From positions 40,850 to 104,849 of the forward strand of contig JBIPPH010000002.1 in the NCBI GenBank assembly GCA_044368575.1: a stretch of DNA of 64,000 bases, read 5' to 3'. The notes below the pieces were generated by a model that was given only the letters and a program-made list of their open reading frames with translations, had not been told where the DNA came from and did no database searches. How positions within the stretch are numbered: position 1 is the first letter of the stretch; the number at the start of each line of letters is the position of its first letter. Positions 57,937-64,000 of the stretch are shown here, one piece after another. Position numbers and translations under genes: made by a program. Source of the stretch: JABMMZ01 sp044368575. GTDB lineage: Bacteria; Bacteroidota; Bacteroidia; NS11-12g; UBA955.

Positions 57937-59189
57937 CATCACAACAAGTGCTTACAGTAAGAGGATTAGTTGATTCCTTTGCTGAATTTAAAGAATTCAA
58001 GAACATTGACAAAGCAACAATGATGCGTGTTCTAGAAGAAGTCTTCAGAAACATGCTAAAAAAACGCTATGGTGAAGAAGCTAAATTTGACATCATCATT
58101 AACACAGATCAAGGTGACCTTGAAATTTACCGCAACCGTTTAATCGTTGATGACGGTGAAGTAGAAGATGAAAACACTCAAATCAGTATCACTGATGCCC
58201 GTAAAATAGAACCGGATTACGAAATCGGTGAAGAAGCGATTGACCAAGTGCCTATGGACTTCTTTGGCCGTAGAAATATCTTAGCTGCTCGTCAAACCTT
58301 AATGACCAAAGTATTGGAATTAGAAAAAGACGAATTGTTCAGAAAATACACTGACCGTGTTGGTGAAATCATGACAGGTGAAGTGTATCAAATCTGGAAA
58401 AAAGAAATCATGGTATTGGACGATGAGGGCAACGAATTATTATTGCCTAAAAACGAAATGATCCCTGCTGATTTCTACAAAAAAGGTGAAACTGTTAAAG
58501 CCATTGTGCACGAAGTGAATATGATCAATGGATCACCTAAAATCATTTTATCAAGAACCTCTCCTGTGTTCCTTGAAAAATTAATGGAATTAGAAGTACC
58601 TGAAATTCTTGACGGTTTAATCACCATTAAGAAAATTGTAAGAGAGCCAGGTGAAAGAGCAAAAATTGCAGTTGAAAGCTACGATGACCGCATTGACCCA
58701 GTAGGTGCTTGTGTTGGTATGAAAGGTAGTAGAATTCACGGTATCGTTAGAGAATTAAGAAATGAAAACATTGACGTGATCAACTTCACTACCAATACTT
58801 CATTGTTCATTCAAAGAGCCTTGAATCCGGCTAAAATATCATCTATCAGCATTGATGACAACACTAAGAAAGCCAATGTATTCTTAAGCCCTGATCAAGT
58901 TAGTTTAGCGATTGGTAAAGGTGGTTTCAACATCAGATTGGCTAGCAAATTAGTTGGATACGACATTGAAGTTTACAGAGAAGATGTTGAGTTTGATGAC
59001 TCTGACATTGACTTAGAAGAATTTGCTGACGAAATCGATGGCTGGATCATTGATGAACTTAAAGCCATTGGTTTAGATACTGCTAAAGCTGTATTAGGTT
59101 TATCTAATGAAGATCTAGTAAACAGAACAGAACTTGAAGAAGAAACCGTTGTTGAGATCAAAAAGATCTTACAAGCTGAGTTTGAATAA
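57933..59189 (+). CDS. nusA: Transcription termination/antitermination factor
   Basis: NusA binds RNA polymerase and nascent RNA at pauses, terminators and rrn antitermination complexes. The 418-residue protein has the N-terminal polymerase-binding domain, an S1 domain (GEVYQIWKKEIMVLDDEGNELLLP region), KH1 (GACVGMKGSRIHGIVREL) and KH2 (LAIGKGGFNIRLASKLVGYDI), and a short acidic C-terminus, lacking the acidic repeats found in E. coli NusA. The usual third gene, infB, is absent: a strong terminator and the convergent moxR follow instead. Confidence 0.95.
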   Translation: MTSQQVLTVRGLVDSFAEFKEFKNIDKATMMRVLEEVFRNMLKKRYGEEAKFDIIINTDQGDLEIYRNRLIVDDGEVEDENTQISITDARKIEPDYEIGEEAIDQVPMDFFGRRNILAARQTLMTKVLELEKDELFRKYTDRVGEIMTGEVYQIWKKEIMVLDDEGNELLLPKNEMIPADFYKKGETVKAIVHEVNMINGSPKIILSRTSPVFLEKLMELEVPEILDGLITIKKIVREPGERAKIAVESYDDRIDPVGACVGMKGSRIHGIVRELRNENIDVINFTTNTSLFIQRALNPAKISSISIDDNTKKANVFLSPDQVSLAIGKGGFNIRLASKLVGYDIEVYREDVEFDDSDIDLEEFADEIDGWIIDELKAIGLDTAKAVLGLSNEDLVNRTELEEETVVEIKKILQAEFE

Positions 59190-59207
59190 TTCAATTTTGA
59201 CCATACG

Positions 59208-59240
59208 AAAAAAGCCGCTTCAATTGAAGCGGCTTTTTTT
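59208..59240. terminator. Bidirectional terminator between nusA and moxR
   Basis: Perfect palindrome AAAGCCGCTTC/GAAGCGGCTTT about AATT, with A- and T-tracts on both sides, serving both convergent transcripts. Confidence 0.88.
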
Positions 59241-60192
59241 ATAATAGATCTTTAATAATGGACTCAATGGAGATGCCCTCTGCTTCAGCTTTGTAGTTCT
59301 TGACTAATCTGTGTCTTAAAACAGGAATAGCAATGGCTCTAACGTCTTCAATGTCTGGCGATAACTTGCCATTCAATAAGGCATGGCACTTAGCCCCTAA
59401 GACTAAGAACTGACCTGCTCTTGGACCAGCACCATAGGCAATCAAATCATTCACTCTTGGACCGGCTAATACCGTATTAGGTCTTGTTTTGCTGACCAAG
59501 TTCACTGCATATTCCACCACATTATCAGCAATCGGTACTTTTCTGACCAAGTCTTGGAAAGCTAATATTTCTTGAGCATTTATGATTTTTTGAATGGTAT
59601 GTTGCTGAGCATTGGTGGTTTGCTTAACAATTTGTACTTCTTCTTGAAAACTTGGATAGTCTAAAACCAAATTCAACATAAAACGGTCGAGTTGAGCTTC
59701 TGGCAATGGATAGGTACCTTCTTGCTCAATCGGATTCTGAGTTGCCAATACAAAGAATGGCAAATCTAATGCATAGGATTTACCGCCTACAGTCACATGC
59801 CTTTCTTGCATGGCTTCTAATAATGCTGCCTGTGTTTTTGGCGGTGTGCGGTTGATTTCATCCGCCAATACAATATTGGCAAATAATGGCCCTTTTATGA
59901 ATTTAAATTGTCGAGTTTCGTCAATGATTTCATTGCCAGTAATATCACCAGGCATTAAATCAGGCGTGAATTGAATACGGTTAAATTTCAAATCCAACAC
60001 ATCTGATATGGTTTTAATCAATAGGGTTTTAGCCAATCCTGGCACACCCACTAACAATGCATGACTGTTGCAAAACAATGCCGTCAAAACCCCATTTACA
60101 GCTTCTGATTGACCAACTATGACCTTGGCAATCTCTGCTTGAATCTGTTGGTGTTTGTGATGAAATTTTTCTGCACTGGCTAAATCGCTCAT
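59239..60192 (-). CDS. MoxR-family AAA+ ATPase
   Basis: A 317-residue AAA+ ATPase thought to help mature or assemble envelope or metal-containing complexes, often with VWA-domain partners. Walker A is GVPGLAKT, Walker B VLADEINRTPPKTQAAL, sensor 1 ATQNPIEQEGTYPLPEAQLDRF, and the lid has RAGQFLVLGAK. In many genomes MoxR is followed by DUF58 and VWA genes; here the next gene on the strand is nusA's terminator, so partners may be elsewhere (a VWA membrane protein sits at 11.1 kb). ATG 60192 is chosen over an upstream TTG within surA. Confidence 0.9.
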   Translation of the reverse strand: MSDLASAEKFHHKHQQIQAEIAKVIVGQSEAVNGVLTALFCNSHALLVGVPGLAKTLLIKTISDVLDLKFNRIQFTPDLMPGDITGNEIIDETRQFKFIKGPLFANIVLADEINRTPPKTQAALLEAMQERHVTVGGKSYALDLPFFVLATQNPIEQEGTYPLPEAQLDRFMLNLVLDYPSFQEEVQIVKQTTNAQQHTIQKIINAQEILAFQDLVRKVPIADNVVEYAVNLVSKTRPNTVLAGPRVNDLIAYGAGPRAGQFLVLGAKCHALLNGKLSPDIEDVRAIAIPVLRHRLVKNYKAEAEGISIESIIKDLL

Positions 60193-60194
60193 AA

Positions 60195-61556
60195 TTATGG
60201 TTTTTTTGCTGTCACCCAATCATTAAAAAATTCACATTGGATGTAGTGATTATCAATAGAAATAAAGGTTTCTTTTCTTTTGTTTTCAGACCAAATATCT
60301 AATTGCTTTGACTTCTTTTCTTCAAGCGCCATAGCTTGAATTCTTTGCCAATCCTGTTCCAAATTAGCTACGTGTGGCTTAGTTTCTGATTGCAAATACA
60401 AGACTCTATAATATGGGCTACCATCTTGTGCATAGCCTGTTTGAGGCTCACTATAGGTGCCTACCTTCATATTGCTAACAACTGCGGCCAAGGCTTTATC
60501 AAGATAATCAAATGGCAAACGCTGAGAGCCAATATTAGGGTCTGTAAAGAAGCCGCAATTCATTTTGGTTTCCTCATCTTCAGAATACAATTTTACTGCC
60601 TCACAAAAGCTTATTTGCTTTTCAGTTAAAGCCATCACTATACTATCGATTTTGTTTTTGGCTAAATCGTAATCTGCATCAATTAATTTAGGTCGAATGA
60701 GTATGTGTCTTACCATTACCTTTTCGCCGCGTTTATCAACCAACTTTAAAATGTGAAAACCGTATTTGGTTTCAATGACTTCTGAAATGCTGTCTTTCTT
60801 AAGCATGAATGCCGCACGTTCAAATTCTGGCACCATTTCACTGCGACCAAATTCTGGCAATAAACCGCCCTGCACTTTGCTGCCAGGGTCTTCAGAATAG
60901 ATACCGGCTAAACGAGAAAAACTCTCACCATCTAAAATCCTATTGCGCAGTTCAAGTACTTGTTCGTATGCTATTTCTTTTGCCTCTTTCGAGTACTTTG
61001 GATTGATTACAATTTGACCTATCTCAACCTCAGATGACATAAAGGGCAAACTGTCTTCAGGCATTGAATGGTAATAGTCTCTAACCTCCTTTGGGGTAAT
61101 TTTAATATTGCTTTTAATGTTTTGCTCCATACGCTCAAGCAACATTTGATTTTTGACCTTAGGGAAGATTTGTTTCTTGTAGGCTTCAACGCTCATGCCA
61201 AGGTATTTTTCAACGTTGGCCTTGCTATTCATTTGTCTTTCAAAGAAACGAATATTATTGTCAATTCTGTCGTTCACATCATTGTCGGCAACAGGAATAC
61301 TATCGATTTCTGCTTGGTGAATCAACATCTTATCAATGAGTAATTTTTGCAATAACTGGCATTTAACAGAATTGGTCACTTGAATTTCCGGATCCAATTG
61401 AGAAATTAGAATGTCTAATTCAGATCTTAAAACAGGCGTATTGCCAACCACAGCAATGACTTCATCAATGATTAATTTATTTTGAGCTTGAGCCTGCATG
61501 CCGATTATAGCCAACAGCAAAAGCATTATATAGCGTTTAATTCCTTGTTTAATCAT
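60195..61556 (-). CDS. surA: SurA-like periplasmic peptidyl-prolyl isomerase
   Basis: A 453-residue exported foldase (signal peptide YIMLLLLAIIGMQAQAQ). An N-terminal SurA-type chaperone domain (DEVIAVVGNTPVLRSELDILISQ) is followed by two parvulin domains, EVEIGQIVINPKYS...FGRSEMVPEFERAAF...ETKYGFHILKL and VRHILIRPKL in part. It should help outer-membrane proteins fold. ATG 61556 is chosen because it forms the ATGA overlap with the gene upstream, though ATG 61568 is also possible. It is the third of three such genes in a row on this strand. Confidence 0.9.
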   Translation of the reverse strand: MIKQGIKRYIMLLLLAIIGMQAQAQNKLIIDEVIAVVGNTPVLRSELDILISQLDPEIQVTNSVKCQLLQKLLIDKMLIHQAEIDSIPVADNDVNDRIDNNIRFFERQMNSKANVEKYLGMSVEAYKKQIFPKVKNQMLLERMEQNIKSNIKITPKEVRDYYHSMPEDSLPFMSSEVEIGQIVINPKYSKEAKEIAYEQVLELRNRILDGESFSRLAGIYSEDPGSKVQGGLLPEFGRSEMVPEFERAAFMLKKDSISEVIETKYGFHILKLVDKRGEKVMVRHILIRPKLIDADYDLAKNKIDSIVMALTEKQISFCEAVKLYSEDEETKMNCGFFTDPNIGSQRLPFDYLDKALAAVVSNMKVGTYSEPQTGYAQDGSPYYRVLYLQSETKPHVANLEQDWQRIQAMALEEKKSKQLDIWSENKRKETFISIDNHYIQCEFFNDWVTAKKP

Positions 61557-62404
61557 TTTTGATTCCATTTGATTTTACCGCTTGACTGAGCCGATTTTAA
61601 CAACTCTGCTTCATGGTCTTTTAAGAACGTCAGCTTCCTTTGATAAAGTATAATGTCGCGGATCTTATCTTTCTCAAACTCAATTGGCGACAAAGCATCT
61701 TTAATTCTAAAATCAGTTATGTAAAGTAAATACAACATACCGTTTTCCTCCAAGCTAATGAATTTATTGTTGTGTAAAAACCTTTGCTGATTGTAGTTTT
61801 CATCAAGCGGAATTTCTTTCACAATGTCATCAAGGTATAGCCAGTTGCTGTCAATCGAGAAGTTTTCAGCTTGTTTTTCGGCATAGGTTTGTAGAAGCTG
61901 ATCATGCTCTGGAGAAGGATTTTGCATCCACTTTTTAAGTTTGTTCAAGTCCGCTTTTTTCTTGTCAATCTTTACATATCTGATTTTAACAATATTCTTC
62001 TTCAATTGAAAAATTGAATTGTTTTGATTGTAGTAATCAGTAATAGCTTGCTCAGAGACGCCTGTGTCTAACTTTTGCTTGATTAAGGCCTGCTGGTAAT
62101 CATAAATCAATAGCGAGTTTTTGTACTCCTCTATCAACTGGTCTTTATTTTTTTGCTCTTCTGATAAAGTGGCTTCAGCAGCCTCTAAAATCACTTCGCG
62201 TTCTATCCATTTTTGAATGTAAGCATTCAACAGGGCGGAACTATCAGCGGTTTTAATGGCGGTTAATTCCTGAGGCAATTCGGACTTGAGCAATTGTTTA
62301 CCATTGTATTCAGCTATAACTTCAGCGCTATTAGCTTGTTTGCCTTGCTGTTTACAAGCAAAGAAAGAAAAGGCTAAAGCACAATATAAAACGAGCGCTC
62401 TCAA
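61553..62404 (-). CDS. SurA-N-like lipoprotein
   Basis: A 283-residue lipoprotein with lipobox FFAC (Cys17). The N-terminal half has the SurA chaperone-like organisation (VIAEYNGKQLLKSELPQEL, WIEREVILEAAEATLSEEQK, FQLKKNIVKIRYVKI), but no parvulin domain is recognisable in the rest. It probably acts as a membrane-anchored chaperone with its two neighbours. It overlaps surA by 4 nt and follows the first isomerase by 4 nt, so the three are one operon. Confidence 0.78.
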   Translation of the reverse strand: MRALVLYCALAFSFFACKQQGKQANSAEVIAEYNGKQLLKSELPQELTAIKTADSSALLNAYIQKWIEREVILEAAEATLSEEQKNKDQLIEEYKNSLLIYDYQQALIKQKLDTGVSEQAITDYYNQNNSIFQLKKNIVKIRYVKIDKKKADLNKLKKWMQNPSPEHDQLLQTYAEKQAENFSIDSNWLYLDDIVKEIPLDENYNQQRFLHNNKFISLEENGMLYLLYITDFRIKDALSPIEFEKDKIRDIILYQRKLTFLKDHEAELLKSAQSSGKIKWNQK

Positions 62405-62408
62405 TTGA

Positions 62409-64000
62409 TTATGGTCTTACCATTCTGGCTTTCAACGCAGAAAATACTTGTTGATCAACCTGAATTGGGTATTTGTTCATTAAGGTGTTTACCCACTCTC
62501 TCTCAAGGTAAGTTTGATAATCACTCATAACACTGCCTCTGGCATCGTTCAATGATTTTAAACCAGCAGGCAAGTATTGATGCACCACGATAAGCACATA
62601 AGCACCTGCAGATTTTGGATCTTCAAACAATAAATATTTGTTGTTCTGGTCAAGGTTTTGTCTGCTAGGTACATGAACACTAGAGTTAAAGATCATGTTG
62701 GCATATTGATTATTACCTTGCTCGTATTTACCTGTCATTGGATTTGACACGTTCAAAGGATTGGCTTTATTCAATTTGCGCATACTTGAATCTGAAGTAA
62801 TGCCTTTCAACAAATCTTTCTTAACCGTTTCTGCAATGGTCTTATTGGCGCATCTGTAGATGGTAGCTTCATAGCGTTCTTTGAACATGTATTTTTGAGC
62901 TTGTTGGCTAAAGAATTGTCTTAATCCTGAGGTGTCTTCAACGCTTTTGCTCCAAACCTTTTTATCGGTTAATGAGAACAACAAAATACCCTCTTTGTAC
63001 TCTTTGTAAAGCGCGGCAAAAGTATCATTGATGTTTTCTAAATCGTTTTCGTAGTAATCCATCACCGTTTGTAAACGGTAAGCTTGATAGTATTGATCTA
63101 ATAAGCTGGCCAAGGCTTTTGAACTGCTTGGCTTTTGAATTTCAACCACCCAATTGGCAAAATCTTTAACCGTGTAGGCTTTGTTCACTTTGCTTAAGTT
63201 AAACAATACTGCAGCAAATGGTTTAGCATTTAGTTGCTCTTGGCTTGGATGAAATTCACCATACAACAATGAGGTATCAATGGCTTTATTGATCACTTTG
63301 CCGTATTTCTTATTTTCTTTGAAGGCGTAGTATTTCTTAGCTCTTTCAAATACTGCCAAGGTATTGCGGTACTGTCTGCTATCGCGTCCAATCTTAGTCA
63401 AAATGGTGCTGCGCATTTTTGAAAGGTCTTCAATCGGTTTCAATGCAATGCGTTGAATGATATGGAAACCAGTTGCAGTTTGAATCGGTTGAGCATAGTC
63501 ACCATCGGCTTTTAAACTGAAGGCTGTATTTTTAAAATTCTCTGGGTATCGCACACTGGTCATGGCAAATGGCGGTAATTCACCATTCTTTAAAACACTC
63601 TGAGCATCTTCTGAATATTGTTGAACTAGGTTGACGAATTTTTCGCCAGCTTGTAATTTCTTGTATACTTCATTGATTTTAGCCTCAGCCTCTAAGACTT
63701 CATCTTGACTTGGGTTAGGATTAAGATCAATTCTGATTTGACGAATGGTAACATCGCCTTGAGATACACGTTTATCATTTACTTTTACGATGTGGTAACC
63801 AAACTCAGTTCTGAATACTTGAGAAACCTTGCCTACTGGGGTATTGTAAGCATAATTTTCAAATTCATAAATCATTTGGAAAGCTGTAAAATAGCCCAAG
63901 TTACCTTGGTTATCAGCAGCAGATGGATCGTCGCTGTATTTCACTGCAGCATTATCGAAACTAATGCTACCGCTTTCAATTTCTTTTTTAATGCCCAATA
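62409..64000 (-). CDS. Parvulin-type peptidyl-prolyl isomerase, N-terminus outside window
   Basis: Only the C-terminal 530 or so residues are in the window; the gene runs past the right edge. The first residues are the end of a parvulin domain (SGSISFDNAAVKYSDDPSAADNQGNLGYF...FRTEFGYHIVKV). A second one follows: VTIRQIRIDL, then FVNLVQQYSED...LPPFAMTSVRY...TATGFHIIQRI. The remaining 300 residues are probably a substrate-binding region. Family: PpiD/SurA-like foldase. It leads the operon with the lipoprotein and surA, and probably moxR. Confidence 0.88.
   Translation of the reverse strand, partial: LGIKKEIESGSISFDNAAVKYSDDPSAADNQGNLGYFTAFQMIYEFENYAYNTPVGKVSQVFRTEFGYHIVKVNDKRVSQGDVTIRQIRIDLNPNPSQDEVLEAEAKINEVYKKLQAGEKFVNLVQQYSEDAQSVLKNGELPPFAMTSVRYPENFKNTAFSLKADGDYAQPIQTATGFHIIQRIALKPIEDLSKMRSTILTKIGRDSRQYRNTLAVFERAKKYYAFKENKKYGKVINKAIDTSLLYGEFHPSQEQLNAKPFAAVLFNLSKVNKAYTVKDFANWVVEIQKPSSSKALASLLDQYYQAYRLQTVMDYYENDLENINDTFAALYKEYKEGILLFSLTDKKVWSKSVEDTSGLRQFFSQQAQKYMFKERYEATIYRCANKTIAETVKKDLLKGITSDSSMRKLNKANPLNVSNPMTGKYEQGNNQYANMIFNSSVHVPSRQNLDQNNKYLLFEDPKSAGAYVLIVVHQYLPAGLKSLNDARGSVMSDYQTYLEREWVNTLMNKYPIQVDQQVFSALKARMVRP

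Overview
The window is a 64 kb piece of a Bacteroidota chromosome of low G+C. The evidence is consistent: promoter boxes of the form TAnnTTTG and no clear Shine-Dalgarno sequences; a secreted protein with a type IX secretion C-terminal sorting domain; a fused FtcD; a malic enzyme-phosphotransacetylase fusion; DUF4270, DUF5723 and porin O/P-type proteins; and a two-gene glycine-lipid type acyltransferase module. The class cannot be fixed from sequence alone; Chitinophagia/Sphingobacteriia-like or a deep flavobacterial relative would fit.

Layout. 1-17.2 kb is compact core genome: the end of der, lipoprotein msrB, a sodium:solute symporter, an L,D-transpeptidase, prmC, ribD-yigZ-(leucine-rich secreted protein), an efflux adaptor with its TolC channel, a VWA membrane protein coupled to a radical SAM protein, 3-hydroxyanthranilate dioxygenase, a glycine-lipid acyltransferase pair and a GNAT enzyme. 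17.3-29.6 kb is a looser, more AT-rich accessory region with small unknown genes, two serine hydrolases, a DUF5946 protein, a three-gene block with an XRE regulator, tRNA-Asn, PspC and a HigBA toxin-antitoxin pair. Its long spacers are filled with repeated, often palindromic intergenic elements. 29.6-53.9 kb is core again: methyltransferase, exported KatG, SDR enzyme, a tandem pair of unknown secreted proteins, ftcD, fabD, maeB, a RidA-family protein, cdsA, CPBP protease, dus, O-methyltransferase, a GT5 half-protein with DUF4270, DAHP synthase, tRNA-Asp, folA and a phosphate porin/Pit pair. 53.9-64 kb carries a large DUF5723/coiled-coil protein, rimP-nusA, and a minus-strand run of three periplasmic folding factors plus MoxR.

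The signals most worth following are not protein families. (1) Nine genes have a perfect TAnnTTTG box ending only 3-6 nt before the start codon, which predicts leaderless or nearly leaderless mRNAs; at two further kinds of site the TAA stop of the upstream gene doubles as the TA of the box. (2) HigBA is bracketed by direct repeats that contain a 32-nt hairpin with two compensatory base-pair changes between copies. (3) A T9SS-type hydrolase gene is likewise bracketed by 56-nt direct repeats, and fragments resembling the 3' end of tRNA-Asn recur through 21-26 kb, suggesting an accreted island. (4) A perfect leader hairpin precedes rimP-nusA, an operon that here lacks infB. No CRISPR array, transposase, integrase or phage gene was seen.
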